Numbered from the stretch's first letter, positions 26,845-36,068 are shown. The stretch is 64,000 nt of DNA from Hyalangium versicolor (GCF_020103695.1 NZ_JAHXBF010000010.1:248001-312000), one strand, 5' to 3'. Numbers and translations are program-made. The notes: generated by a model not told the origin, from the sequence alone.

Positions 26845-29094
26845 ATGCAAGCGCTGCAAGGGGCCTGCCCGAAAGGAGCCAAGACGAACGTGCAGCTGTC
26901 GGCCGAGGGCCATGAGTTCGGCAAGTACCTGCTGCTCGACCGCATCGCGGTGGGCGGGATGTCGGAGCTCTATCTCGCGCGCATGACGGCCGCGGCGGGT
27001 GTCACCAAGCAGGTGGTCATCAAGAAGATCCTACCGCACTACGCCGACAACGCCTCCTTCGTCTCCATGTTCATCAACGAGGCGCGCATCGCGGTGGGGC
27101 TGAACCACGGCAACATCGCCCACGTGTTCGACTTCGGCGAGGTGGACGGCGAGTTCTACCTGGCCATGGAGTGGGTGCACGGCCAGCCGCTGTCCACGGT
27201 GCTGCGCCGCGCGCGAGAGAAGGACCTGGAGGCGCTGCCGGTGCCGCTGGCGCTGCTGGCCGCCACGCAGATGCTCCAAGGCCTGGCGTACGCGCATAAC
27301 CGGCTGGATGACAGCGGGCGCCCGCTCAACATCGTCCACCGGGACGTCAGCCCGCAGAACGTGCTGCTGGGCTACGAGGGCCAGGTGAAGTTGGTGGACT
27401 TCGGCATCGCCCGGGCGCGGCTGGCCAGCCGGATGGATGCCGCGGCCACGGCGACCCAGGGCAAGTACCTCTACTTCGCGCCGGAGCAGGCCCAGGGCCG
27501 CGAGCTGGATGCGCGTGCGGACATCTTCGCCGCGGGCGTGGTGCTGTACGAGATGCTCTGTGGGAGGCTCCCCTGGCAGGGCGAGCGGATGGAGGTGCTC
27601 CAGCGCATCGCCCGGGGTGACTTCCCTTCCCCGCGCACCCTCAACCCGCGCGTGCCCCCGGAGCTGGAGCGCATCCTGCTCACCGCGATGGCGGTGGATC
27701 GCGATCGGCGCTACCCCTCGGCGGAGGCCTTTGGCGAGGCGCTCGGGACGTACCTGCACACGGCCCTGCCGGACTTTCCGCCCAGCGCCCTGGCCCACTT
27801 CATGGGCTACCTCTTCGAGTCCGAGCTGGTGGCCGAAGGGCGTCCGGTGCGGCTGCCGCCAGACTTCCTGAGCCAGCTGGACCTGTGGAGCAAGGAACTG
27901 CCGCAGGAGCCCGTGCGGCTGCGCGCGCCCTCGTATGTGCGACTCCCCGCGGCATCACCGCCCCCGGAGGAGCTGCCGGAGCCTCCGCGCAGGTGGCTGT
28001 CTCCCCTGTCCTGGGTGCTGTTCGGCGCACCGGTGCTGGCGGCGCTGCTGGCCGCCGTGCTGATCGTCTCGGACGAGACCGACAAGACGTTCTCTGTGGA
28101 GCTCACCTCCACGCCCCAGGGCGCCTCTGTCTGGGTGGACGGACAGCTGCTGATGGACCACACGCCCACGCTCATCCCCCTCTCGGTGGACCGCGAACAC
28201 CTGATCGAGGTGCACGCCATCGGCATGGAGTCCTGGAGCCAGCGTGTCCGGGCGGATGAGGGCGCCACCCTGGCCGTCCGCGCCGAGCTGCTCCCCGCCC
28301 GCCCGCGTACGGCCGCCCAGTCCCGTGCGGGCACCTCCGCCCAGGCTTCGGCTTCCCAGGTGCCCCTCGAGGGCCGCTTCCCACTGCAGGCCTTCGAGCT
28401 GAGGCCCTCGCAGCACACCATCCTGGTGCCACCCTCGGGCGCGGCGCGCCTGCGGCTGGATCCCTCGCGCACGTACTCGCTGAGCAGCGAGGACACAGTG
28501 GGAGCAAGTTCCAGCGCCGGTGGCGCCCTCGGCACGGTCGTCTACTTCCTGGAGGGAGGCCCAGGACTGCCGGCGCGGGCCTCCTTCGGCCTGCTGGGGC
28601 CCGAGGAACTGCAGGTCAGCAACGCGTTCGCGCTCTACCTCTTCGTGCCAGAACAGCCTCGGCAGGGCAGCTCGGGCAGCCTCCGGGTGCACGTGCGGGA
28701 GACGCGCAGCGGCACCGGCGCCACCGTCATGGTCGACGCACGGCAGCATGCGCTCACCCCGCGTCCCGATCAGAGCTTTACCCTGCACGGCCTGGATGCC
28801 GGCACCACCTACGAGGTCCGCCTCCGAGACACCGCCCGCCCCGCGCGGACCCGGGGCGTCCAGGGCGAGGCCGTGGGCCGGGTCCTCGTCCTTCAGGACG
28901 GAGGCTGCGGCGCCCAGGCCGGCGGGCCCTGGAAGCGCGGCGCGGCCCGGATCGTCGAAACCGGCCGCCCCACCCGCTTCGCCGGGGTGTCCTCGCTGCG
29001 CTTCACCTTCCCGGACGATGACCTGGAGGACAATGCGGGCGCACTCTCGGTGGAGGTGGTCCCGGTGGCCGGTACCCGGCCCTCGGGCTGCTGA
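26845..29094 (+). CDS. Membrane-anchored Ser/Thr protein kinase with PEGA-like domain
   Basis: 749 residues from ATG 26845 (GAGGA upstream). GTG 26842 and GTG 26890 (with AAAGGAGCC) are alternatives; the last starts just before the conserved FGKYLLLDRI. The kinase domain (about 25-310) has the glycine loop IAVGGMSELYLAR, lysine K60, HRDVSPQN with catalytic D167, DFG D185 and the APE motif, all intact, so it should be active. After a Pro-rich juxtamembrane stretch comes one membrane helix (about 388-409). The outside part begins with a PEGA-like repeat (VELTSTPQGASVWVDGQLL) and continues with a beta-rich sensor region of about 270 residues and a lone cysteine pair near the end. Targets are unknown. 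Confidence 0.9.
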   Translation: MQALQGACPKGAKTNVQLSAEGHEFGKYLLLDRIAVGGMSELYLARMTAAAGVTKQVVIKKILPHYADNASFVSMFINEARIAVGLNHGNIAHVFDFGEVDGEFYLAMEWVHGQPLSTVLRRAREKDLEALPVPLALLAATQMLQGLAYAHNRLDDSGRPLNIVHRDVSPQNVLLGYEGQVKLVDFGIARARLASRMDAAATATQGKYLYFAPEQAQGRELDARADIFAAGVVLYEMLCGRLPWQGERMEVLQRIARGDFPSPRTLNPRVPPELERILLTAMAVDRDRRYPSAEAFGEALGTYLHTALPDFPPSALAHFMGYLFESELVAEGRPVRLPPDFLSQLDLWSKELPQEPVRLRAPSYVRLPAASPPPEELPEPPRRWLSPLSWVLFGAPVLAALLAAVLIVSDETDKTFSVELTSTPQGASVWVDGQLLMDHTPTLIPLSVDREHLIEVHAIGMESWSQRVRADEGATLAVRAELLPARPRTAAQSRAGTSAQASASQVPLEGRFPLQAFELRPSQHTILVPPSGAARLRLDPSRTYSLSSEDTVGASSSAGGALGTVVYFLEGGPGLPARASFGLLGPEELQVSNAFALYLFVPEQPRQGSSGSLRVHVRETRSGTGATVMVDARQHALTPRPDQSFTLHGLDAGTTYEVRLRDTARPARTRGVQGEAVGRVLVLQDGGCGAQAGGPWKRGAARIVETGRPTRFAGVSSLRFTFPDDDLEDNAGALSVEVVPVAGTRPSGC

Positions 29095-29230
29095 GGGCGC
29101 CCCCGAGCCCGTGTGGCTCCCTGTAGCAATCTGGAGCATCTTGTAGCCGAAAAATTGATCAACCGAGCGTCTTCCCTACCCTGTGGCTCACAGGAAGCCC
29201 GCCCCGGCGGGCGAGACAGGGAGGACGCAC

Positions 29231-29437
29231 ATGAAGAAGTGGCTCACGCTCATGGTGTTCGGCGCGGCGGTGGTGGCGACGGTGGGGCTGTCTTCGCGGG
29301 TGTCGGCCCAGCCGGAGCACGAGCTGACGGACGCCGAGATCGACGCCCGGGTGGATGCGCGGCTGCAGGAAGTCATGCGCACCACGGTGCTGGCGGGCCA
29401 ACGTTCGGAAACGCGCACCGCGGCGCTCAGCCGGTAA
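29231..29437 (+). CDS. Small secreted protein
   Basis: 68 residues from an ATG with CAGGGAGG upstream; an upstream in-frame start at 29183 would hide the signal. The first 27 residues (MKKWLTLMVFGAAVVATVGL through VSAQ) form a clear Sec signal peptide, leaving a mature peptide of about 41 residues that is acidic in its first half (EHELTDAEIDARVDARLQE) and probably one amphipathic helix. No family recognised. It stands alone between the kinase and carD genes; a TTGATC/TACCCT pair with 16-base spacing near 29155-29182 is a weak promoter candidate. Confidence 0.65.
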   Translation: MKKWLTLMVFGAAVVATVGLSSRVSAQPEHELTDAEIDARVDARLQEVMRTTVLAGQRSETRTAALSR

Positions 29438-29511
29438 TCTCGTAGCGTCCGGCGCCGCTCGGTGCTACGACCGGCGCTTGCGCGCTTGCTGCTCTCGCTC
29501 ACGAGGGGGAC

Positions 29512-30468
29512 ATGCCAGAAGGACTCCAGCTCGCGGTCGGTGACCGGGTGGTGTACCCCAACCAGGGGGTCTGCCTCGTCTCGGCCATCGATGTGAAGGA
29601 GGTGGCCGGTCAGAAGCTGACCTTCGTCACCATGCGCCGTGAAGAAGATGGTGCCGTGGTGATGGTGCCGCAGGCCAAGGTGCAGACCATTGGCGTGCGC
29701 AAGGTGGCTACGCCCGAGGAGGTGGAACAGATCTACTCGTTCCTCCGCTCGGACAGTGACAAGGCCGACCTCGATTGGAAGCAGCGGGCCCGCACGAACC
29801 TGGACCGGATGACGCAGGGCGGAATCCTGGGTCTGGCCGAGGTGGTGAAGGGCCTGCAGGTGCTCAGTGAATTGCGGCCGCTGCCCACCAAGGAGCGCGA
29901 GCTGTACGACAACGCCCGGCACCTGCTGGTGTCCGAGGTGTCCGCCGCGCTGAACATCCCCGAGGTCAACGCCGAGGACTCGATCGACATCGTCCTCTTC
30001 CCGCCCGGCCGCGAGCGCCCCAAGCGCACGGTGGCCGAGTTCAAGCCGCGCGGGGAGGACGACGAGGATCTGGGGCTGGACGGCGGGTTGCTGGGGCTGG
30101 ACGGCGAGCTGGATCTGCCCCCGGATGAAGAGGAGGCACCGCCCGAGGAGGAGGAGTCCTCTGGCGAAGAGGCGGAGGCCTCCGGCGAGGACGAGGAGGA
30201 GGCGCCCAAGGCGGCTCGCAAGAAGACCGCGAAGGCGGAGGGCGAGCCGGACGAGGGCGCGGAGGGAGCGGAGGGCGAGCCTCCGAAGCGCAAGCGGGGC
30301 CGTCCGCCCAAGCCGAAGCCCGAGGGTGAGGCCGCGGCGGCGCCAGCGGTGCCGAAGAAGCGAGGCCGTCCGCCCAAGCCGAAGCCCGAGGGTGAGGCCG
30401 CGGCGCCGGCGGCTCCGAAGAAGCGGGGCCGTCCGCCGAAGAAGAAGCCCGAGGGAGAGACCGAGTAG
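29512..30468 (+). CDS. carD: CarD, global transcription regulator with AT-hooks
   Basis: 318 residues, close to the known Myxococcus CarD. The N-terminal domain (residues 1 to about 160, GDRVVYPNQGVCLVSAID onward) is the RNA polymerase beta-interacting module shared with CdnL and TRCF. It is followed by a very acidic stretch (about 180-250) and a C-terminal HMGA-like region with three AT-hooks (RGRPPK at 262, 284 and 305) inside repeated KPKPEGEAA units. CarD with CarG is needed for activation of several ECF-sigma-dependent promoters, carotenogenesis and development in Myxococcus. GAGGGGG precedes the ATG. Its combination of acidic region and AT-hooks is known only in myxobacteria. Confidence 0.96.
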   Translation: MPEGLQLAVGDRVVYPNQGVCLVSAIDVKEVAGQKLTFVTMRREEDGAVVMVPQAKVQTIGVRKVATPEEVEQIYSFLRSDSDKADLDWKQRARTNLDRMTQGGILGLAEVVKGLQVLSELRPLPTKERELYDNARHLLVSEVSAALNIPEVNAEDSIDIVLFPPGRERPKRTVAEFKPRGEDDEDLGLDGGLLGLDGELDLPPDEEEAPPEEEESSGEEAEASGEDEEEAPKAARKKTAKAEGEPDEGAEGAEGEPPKRKRGRPPKPKPEGEAAAAPAVPKKRGRPPKPKPEGEAAAPAAPKKRGRPPKKKPEGETE

Positions 30469-30483
30469 TCGAGCCGGCTCCGC

Positions 30484-30500
30484 GGCGGGCGAGTCCCGCC
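30484..30500 (+). other. Hairpin between carD and carG
   Basis: GGCGGG (30484-30489) pairs with CCCGCC (30495-30500) around GAGT plus one base, 16 bases after the carD stop. There is no T-run, so it is more likely a partial attenuator or RNA-stability element than a full terminator. Confidence 0.3.
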
Positions 30501-30531
30501 GGGCGAGGGCCCTGCGCCGAGGTGATGCTCC

Positions 30532-31044
30532 GTGATTCGCGTGGTGACGCTGGACTCGTACGATGAGAAGCAGTTGGCGAAGTTCAGCCGGACGCTCTAC
30601 ACGGCGTTCGGCGTGGGCAGCGAGCACTCGGGCCAGGTGGATTTGCCCTCGGGCCTGCCCGAGCCGCTGGACGCCGAGAAGGTGCTGGACGCGGTGAAGG
30701 GCGTGCGGGCGTACAAGGACGACAAGGTGCTGTACCTGACGACCCGGAAGCTGAAGGAGCGCGAGCTGCCGAGCGGCACGGCGCCGACGCAGGGCTTCTC
30801 GCGGTTCGGCAAGGACAAGGCGATCATCACCAGCGCCGGGTTCAAGGACCTGGAGGTGGGGTTCAAGCCGGTGGCGCGGCATGCTCTGCACCAGTTGGGG
30901 CACCTGTGGGAGCTGCACCACTGTCTGGATCCGCGCTGTTCGATGTACCCGCCCTGGACGCCGTCGTTCGGAGCGGGTGAGCCCAGCTTCTGCACCTTCT
31001 GCCGCGAGAAGAGCGAGCAGAAGATCCGCCTCGCGAAGTCCTAG
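30532..31044 (+). CDS. carG: CarG, zinc-binding partner of CarD
   Basis: 170 residues from a GTG, 63 bases after carD. The fold is archaemetzincin-like. The metal motif of that family, HExxHxxGxxHCx4CxM...CxxC, appears here as H120-Q121...H124...E127...H130-C131...C136-S-M138...C154-x-x-C157. The catalytic glutamate is glutamine and the glycine is glutamate, so it should bind zinc structurally without protease activity, which is what is known for CarG. It binds CarD and acts with it as one regulatory unit; the tandem arrangement fits. Confidence 0.95.
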   Translation: MIRVVTLDSYDEKQLAKFSRTLYTAFGVGSEHSGQVDLPSGLPEPLDAEKVLDAVKGVRAYKDDKVLYLTTRKLKERELPSGTAPTQGFSRFGKDKAIITSAGFKDLEVGFKPVARHALHQLGHLWELHHCLDPRCSMYPPWTPSFGAGEPSFCTFCREKSEQKIRLAKS

Positions 31045-31123
31045 TGTCCTGGTTCCCCGAGCTGCCCTGAGCCAGACGAATCATCGGACCGCAACGCCCA
31101 CGGACTGATGATCGCGAGCGGGG

Positions 31124-31180
31124 CGGCTCCGTCCCAACCTGTCATCCAAGCATACAGGTTCGTCCCGAGCGCGCCCCGAC
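31124..31180 (-). repeat. Dispersed intergenic hairpin repeat, copy 3
   Basis: Inverted orientation relative to copies 1 and 2. The stem is AACCTGT (31137-31143) with ACAGGTT (31155-31161), around an 11-base loop. On the minus strand the order GGGCGCGCTC, ACGAACCTGTATGC, then GACGGAGCCGCC matches copy 1. It lies 3' of carG, before the next gene. Confidence 0.8.
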
Positions 31181-31227
31181 AGAACCCGGCCCCCGAGCAT
31201 CGAGGGGCTGATAAGGTCCCGCGCGTC

Positions 31228-32184
31228 TTGAACGAGAACAGTGCCCACAGGCCGCTCCTGCGAGCGCTCCCTCTGGTCGAGTTGGGAGTGATGGTGCTCG
31301 TCGCGCTGCTGTGCCTCCTCTTCTACGCACGGCTGCCGGGACGGTTCGCCTCCGAGGCGGACTATCGCGCCGTGAGCGAGCGGCTCCGGGCGGAGCTGCG
31401 TCCGGGGGATGCGGTGCTGCTCTTCCCCTGGTGGACGGAGCGGGCGCGGCTGTACCTGCCGCCGGAGGCGCCGGTGTACGGCTACTTCGGCTCGGACCGG
31501 GCCGACCTGAACGCGCACCCGCGAATCTGGGTGCTGGGCGAGCCTCAGCTGCCAAACGCCGACGAGTCGGACTTCCTGAAGGCCTTCCAGCCCTACCGGG
31601 TCGCGGTGGGGCAGCCCTTCCACGCGGGGAACCTGACGCTGGCGCTGTACACGAATGGCCGCTACCGGCCGCACCGCTTCGTGGCCTCCGAGTCATATGC
31701 CAGCGCCCGCGTCTACTTGGAGTCTCCCGACGGCACGCGGCGGCCGTGCCCCTTCGATGGGCGGGTGCACCGCTGCCCCGGGCCGCCCCACCTCTACGTG
31801 GCTCCCGAGTGGCATGAGATCTACTACGAGCCACGCCACTGCCTGTGGATGCACCCGCCCGGCGGCAAGGACCGGCTGGTGGCCGAGTTCGACAACGTCC
31901 CGGGCGGCACGGGGCTGCGAATCGAGGGCGGCATCATCTTCGAGTACCCCTACGGACGCCCCCACCTGAGCACCATCCACATGGGCGTGGACGATGCGCG
32001 CAGCGGCGAGCGGCTGCTGGACGTGGTGGTTCCTCAAGGGGTACCGGGTGTGCAGATCGCGGAGCACGCACTGCCTCCGGGCGAGCCCCGCACGGTGAAG
32101 ATCTGGTCCCAGGCGGACAACGCCGAGCTGCGCCAGCTGTGCCTGGACGTGTTCGCGCTCGGCCCCGCGGGAGGGAATCCGTGA
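31228..32184 (+). CDS. Membrane-anchored hypothetical protein linked to a glycosyltransferase
   Basis: 318 residues from a TTG at 31228. The open frame extends to 31108, but that part reads through hairpin copy 3, so the start must be downstream; no ATG or GTG is available before the membrane helix. One N-terminal helix (about residues 13-37, ELGVMVLVALLCLLFYA) anchors a periplasmic domain of about 280 residues containing a PWWTERARLYLP segment, a CPFDGRVHRCPG cysteine pair and a C-terminal beta-sandwich-like region. The domain is unknown. The gene overlaps the next by one base (TGATG), so it is probably a partner of the PMT-family transferase. Confidence 0.72.
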   Translation: MNENSAHRPLLRALPLVELGVMVLVALLCLLFYARLPGRFASEADYRAVSERLRAELRPGDAVLLFPWWTERARLYLPPEAPVYGYFGSDRADLNAHPRIWVLGEPQLPNADESDFLKAFQPYRVAVGQPFHAGNLTLALYTNGRYRPHRFVASESYASARVYLESPDGTRRPCPFDGRVHRCPGPPHLYVAPEWHEIYYEPRHCLWMHPPGGKDRLVAEFDNVPGGTGLRIEGGIIFEYPYGRPHLSTIHMGVDDARSGERLLDVVVPQGVPGVQIAEHALPPGEPRTVKIWSQADNAELRQLCLDVFALGPAGGNP

Positions 32185-34016
32185 TGCTGGGGCGGGCACC
32201 CACGAGGGACGAGCGGCGCATCGCCTGGGGCCTATGGGTGCTGGCCTTCGTGGCGCTCTTCCTCACCGAGCGGGCCGTGGGCTTCGTGCGAGACGAGGGC
32301 ATCTACTTCGCCTCCTCCGAGAGCTACGCGAACTGGTTCCGGCTGCTCTTCCACTCGCCCTCGGTGGCGATGACGGACTCGGCCATCGTCCGAGCGTGGG
32401 ACGTCAACCACGAGCACCCGGTGCTGATGAAGGAGCTGTACGGGCTGTCGCACCTGCTGTTCCACCGGGCACTGGGATGGCTCCGTCCCGCCACGGCGCT
32501 CCGGCTGCCAGCGCTGGGGATGGCCGCTCTGGTGCCAGCGCTGACGTTCCTGCTGGGCAGCGCCGTCTACGGCCGGGCCGTGGGGCTCTTCGCCGCGCTC
32601 TCCTTCCTGCTCGTGCCGCGCCACTTCTTCAACGCCGAGCTGGCGGCCTTCGACATGCCGGTGGCGGCGATGTGGCTGCTGGTCATCTACTCCTTCTGGC
32701 GAGCCATGGAGGATCGCCGCTGGGGAGTGTGGTGCGGGGTGGCGTTCGGACTGGCCATCGCCACCAAGCACAACGCGCTCTTCATGCCCTTCGTGCTCGT
32801 GCCGTTCGCCCTGTGGCGCGCGTGGAAGGAGAGCAAGGCCTCAACCGAGGCGCGCGAGTGGGCCTGGCGCTTCGTGGGCCTCTTCGCGGCGGTGACGGTT
32901 CTGTACGTGCTGCTCTTCGTGGCGCTCGGACAGGCGGGTTTCCAGAAACGGTTCATCCCCCTGAGCCCGCACACGCTGCTCTTCGTGGGACTGGCCGGGT
33001 GCGCCTTCTGGGTGCTGCGGGAGCTGTACCGTGTGAGCGAGCCGACGGCGCGGGCGCTGATCCCCATCGCCACCATGGCCCTCTTCGGGCCGGTCATCTT
33101 CTACCTGCACTGGCCCTACCTCTGGCACCACCCGGTGGACCGCGTGGCGTGGTACCTGAACTTCCACGCCACGCACGAGCACTACGCCTGGTTCTACCTG
33201 GGCGACGTCATGCGAGCCCCGCCTTTCCCGCTGTCCTACGTGGTGGTGAAGACAGCGCTCACGGTGCCCACGAGCCTCTTCGTCCCCATGGCGCTGGGCT
33301 GGCTCATCGTGGTGGGCCGAGGGCTGCTGAGCCTCTCGGAGCGCACGCGCGCCTGGGTGAGCCGCCCCACCACCACCGAGGCGCTGGTGGCGGCGAACGC
33401 GGCGTTCTCCATCCTCATCATCAGCCACCCGCAGGTGCCGCACTTCGGCGGGGTGAAGCACTGGCTGCCGTCGATGCCCTTCCTGGGCCTGCTCGCGGGC
33501 ACGGAGGTGGTGCGCGGCTGCACGGCCCTGGCCGAGCGCCTGCGAGTCCGCCGCCCCACCCTGCCCTCCGCGGCGGTGGCGGCGCCGGTGTTCGCGCTGC
33601 TCATGGCGCCAGCGCTCATCGGCCTGGTGCGCGTGTTCCCCTATGGGACGGCGTTCTACTCGGAGCTGGCGGGAGGCATCTCCGGTGCGGCGTCGCTGGG
33701 CATGCAGCGCCAGTTCTGGTCCAGCCACGTGACGAGCGTGCTGCCGTGGATCAACGAGCACGCCAGGCCCGGCGCGCGCGTCTACCTGCACGAGGTGACG
33801 GGCTACTCGTTCCAGCACTACCAACAGAACGGGATGCTGCGGCCGGACCTGCAACTGGTGTGGAGCCCCTTCGACGCGGACATCGTCGCGTACCAGTACC
33901 ACCAGGAGTTCCGCGAGCAGGAGTTCAACATCTGGCAGGCGTTCGGCACGCGGACTCCGGTGACGGGGCTCTACCTGGACGAGACGCCTCAAATCGTCGT
34001 CTATCAGCGCCCATGA
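32184..34016 (+). CDS. PMT/ArnT-family (GT39-like) glycosyltransferase
   Basis: 610 residues from an ATG overlapping the upstream stop. It is an integral membrane protein with about 12 helices. The first periplasmic loop holds the catalytic-type acidic residues (VRDEGIYFASSESYANW, then VNHEHPVLMKELYGLSHLLF), as in GT-C enzymes that use polyprenyl-phosphate sugars. GRAVGLFAALSFLLVPRHFF and ATKHNALFMPF are typical of the PMT_2 family. It probably moves a sugar from a lipid carrier to a protein or glycan at the periplasmic face. A periplasmic C-terminal domain of about 130 residues follows. The acceptor is unknown. Confidence 0.85.
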   Translation: MLGRAPTRDERRIAWGLWVLAFVALFLTERAVGFVRDEGIYFASSESYANWFRLLFHSPSVAMTDSAIVRAWDVNHEHPVLMKELYGLSHLLFHRALGWLRPATALRLPALGMAALVPALTFLLGSAVYGRAVGLFAALSFLLVPRHFFNAELAAFDMPVAAMWLLVIYSFWRAMEDRRWGVWCGVAFGLAIATKHNALFMPFVLVPFALWRAWKESKASTEAREWAWRFVGLFAAVTVLYVLLFVALGQAGFQKRFIPLSPHTLLFVGLAGCAFWVLRELYRVSEPTARALIPIATMALFGPVIFYLHWPYLWHHPVDRVAWYLNFHATHEHYAWFYLGDVMRAPPFPLSYVVVKTALTVPTSLFVPMALGWLIVVGRGLLSLSERTRAWVSRPTTTEALVAANAAFSILIISHPQVPHFGGVKHWLPSMPFLGLLAGTEVVRGCTALAERLRVRRPTLPSAAVAAPVFALLMAPALIGLVRVFPYGTAFYSELAGGISGAASLGMQRQFWSSHVTSVLPWINEHARPGARVYLHEVTGYSFQHYQQNGMLRPDLQLVWSPFDADIVAYQYHQEFREQEFNIWQAFGTRTPVTGLYLDETPQIVVYQRP

Positions 34017-34130
34017 GCGACGCGCGCACTGCGTCAAAGTCCTCCAGCGGACGAACCTTCCTCCCTGGAGCGCAACGGGCAAGCTAGGCTGGCCGGGCAG
34101 AAGGAAGTTCCACGCCACAGGGAGGGACAT

Positions 34131-34730
34131 ATGACGCGGTGGCCATGGGCCGTGGCAGCGTTGGCGCTGGGAGCTGGATGTAACAAGGGCAACGAGGGAG
34201 CGCCCACGCGTGCGCAGGTCCGCAAGGTGAGCGGCGCCACGATGGAGGTCGTCCCCAGCGACGGGCAACTGCCCTACTGCCTGCTCTACACGGTGTCGCA
34301 GAAGGGCATCATCCGGCAGCTCACGATGACGCGGGAGAACCGCTCCATCAAATGCGATGCGGGCAAGCCCATCGCGAACTCGAGCTTCCGTGTGCCGCTC
34401 CAGGAAGGGCCGGTCAAGGTCTACGTCTTCTTCTCGGATCAGCGCATCCAAGCGGGCTCGGTGGCACAGCAGCTCTTCGAGCTCCAGGGCCGCGACCGCG
34501 TGACGGGCATGGACTTCCGGCTGCCGGGCCAGGCCTTCGTGGAGATGCTGGAGTTCACCCCCGAGGAGGGAGGCGCCCCCGTCACCGGAGGCGTGGTGAG
34601 CTCCGGAGGCGAGGTGGCTCCCGGCTCTCCCGAGGCCACCCCGCCCGAGGACGGCCAGACCGAGGTGATGATGGGCGGCGCTCCCACGGACACCGATGGC
34701 GGCACTCCCGCTGGGGACGCGGGGCCCTGA
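34131..34730 (+). CDS. Hypothetical lipoprotein
   Basis: 199 residues; CAGGGAGGGAC precedes the ATG. The signal peptide ends at lipobox GAGC (cysteine about residue 17). The mature part has a compact domain (about 28-145) with two cysteines (LPYCLLYT, SIKCDAG) that could form a disulphide, then a flexible Gly/Pro/Asp/Thr tail (about 148-199). No family was recognised. Hairpin copy 4 lies just downstream and may end this transcript. Confidence 0.78.
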   Translation: MTRWPWAVAALALGAGCNKGNEGAPTRAQVRKVSGATMEVVPSDGQLPYCLLYTVSQKGIIRQLTMTRENRSIKCDAGKPIANSSFRVPLQEGPVKVYVFFSDQRIQAGSVAQQLFELQGRDRVTGMDFRLPGQAFVEMLEFTPEEGGAPVTGGVVSSGGEVAPGSPEATPPEDGQTEVMMGGAPTDTDGGTPAGDAGP

Positions 34731-34739
34731 CCCTGTCCC

Positions 34740-34797
34740 AAGGACCGGTTGCGAACCTGTCCAACAAGCATACAGGTTCGCAACGGTCGCGCCCGGA
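34740..34797 (-). repeat. Dispersed intergenic hairpin repeat, copy 4
   Basis: The strongest copy: GTTGCGAACCTGT (34748-34760) pairs perfectly with ACAGGTTCGCAAC (34772-34784) around an 11-base loop. One bulged G lets four more pairs form (GACC with GGTC). The family's GGGCGCG block is present on the minus strand at 34794-34788. The element is ten bases past the lipoprotein stop and 50 bases before the P450 gene. Confidence 0.85.
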
Positions 34798-34846
34798 GGG
34801 GGCTCGGGGAACCAAGTGTTGTCGGCATGACACTGCTTGAAGTCTG

Positions 34847-36055
34847 ATGAGCGTCATGGACGCTCCTTCCTCGCTCACACCCGACGTGCTCGGCGCCCCT
34901 GAGGGGATTGCCAACCCCTACCCTGCGTACCGAGCCTTTCGGGGTCCCAACCCCGTGCGCTACCTGCGCCTGCCGGCCGGCCCGCTCACGGGAAGGACCG
35001 AGCCCTTGTACGCCTGGGCGCTGATGCGCCACGCGGACGTGCTCGCCGCCATCCGAGATCCGGCGACCTTCTCCTCGCAGACGCCTCAGGTGCTCAAGAC
35101 GATCCCCAAGCTGGCACTGCTCCACGATGACCCGCCCCACCACACCCACCTGCGGCGGCTCGTGAGCAAGGTGTTCAGCCCGCAGCGGATCGCCTCTCTC
35201 TCCGACTGGATCAGCCGCATTGCGTTCGAGCTGCTCGACTCCATGGGCAAGGGCTCGGCGGAGTTCATGTCCGCCTATGCCGTTCCCCTCCCCATGCGCG
35301 TCATCGCCACGATGCTGGGCGTGCCGGACCAGGACTACCCCTCCTTCAAGCTCTGGTCGGAGGCCGTGGTCTCCTACGCCGGAATGCCGGCGGAGGAGCG
35401 CGCGCGGAAGACCCAGGAGATGATGGCCTACCTGGGCCAGGCGATCGCCGAGCGCCGCAAGCAGCCGAGGGAGGACCTCATCTCCGCCCTCACGGTGGCC
35501 GATGTCGAAGGGGCCGCCCTGTCGGATGCCGAGATTCGCAGCTTCGTCGCCGTGCTGCTCATCGCCGGCAACGAAACGACCACCAACCTCATCGGCAACA
35601 TGATGGCCATCCTCGCCGACCGCCCGGAGCTCTGGCGCCAGGCCCGCGAGGACCGCTCGCGCGTGGAGCCCATCATCGAAGAGGTGCTGCGCTACGAGAG
35701 CCCCGTGCAGCGCCTGCCCCGGGTGACGACACGGCCCGTGCGCATCGGAGACGTGGACATCCGCGAGGGCGAACTCGTGGACATCGTCTACGGCGCCGCG
35801 AACCGGGACCCAGCCGTCTTCGAGGATCCCGACACGTTCCGGCCCGAGCGCCCCACCAACCACCAGCACCTGGGCTTCGGGCTCGGCACCCATTACTGCC
35901 TGGGCGCGCCGCTGGCCCGGCTCGAGGCGCGCATCACTCTGAGTGCGTTTCTCGATCGATTCGCCACGCTGGAGCGAGGCGTGGAGCCTGGGGTGAGACA
36001 GCGCGCCGCGCAGGTGAGCTTCGGCTATAAGGCGCTGCCCCTCGTGCTGGGCTGA
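34847..36055 (+). CDS. Cytochrome P450
   Basis: 402 residues, a soluble bacterial class I P450. The I-helix motif is AGNETTTN (oxygen activation), the K-helix ExxR lies in EEVLRYESPV, and the heme loop is GFGLGTHYCLGAPLARLEAR with the cysteine ligand; DDPPHHTHLRRLV is the C-helix region. It should hydroxylate or epoxidise a small lipophilic molecule, with redox partners supplied elsewhere. The TesB thioesterase starts 13 bases downstream, so an acyl-CoA or fatty acid substrate is plausible. No biosynthetic cluster surrounds it. Confidence 0.93.
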   Translation: MSVMDAPSSLTPDVLGAPEGIANPYPAYRAFRGPNPVRYLRLPAGPLTGRTEPLYAWALMRHADVLAAIRDPATFSSQTPQVLKTIPKLALLHDDPPHHTHLRRLVSKVFSPQRIASLSDWISRIAFELLDSMGKGSAEFMSAYAVPLPMRVIATMLGVPDQDYPSFKLWSEAVVSYAGMPAEERARKTQEMMAYLGQAIAERRKQPREDLISALTVADVEGAALSDAEIRSFVAVLLIAGNETTTNLIGNMMAILADRPELWRQAREDRSRVEPIIEEVLRYESPVQRLPRVTTRPVRIGDVDIREGELVDIVYGAANRDPAVFEDPDTFRPERPTNHQHLGFGLGTHYCLGAPLARLEARITLSAFLDRFATLERGVEPGVRQRAAQVSFGYKALPLVLG

Positions 36056-36068
36056 AGGTGATACATCG

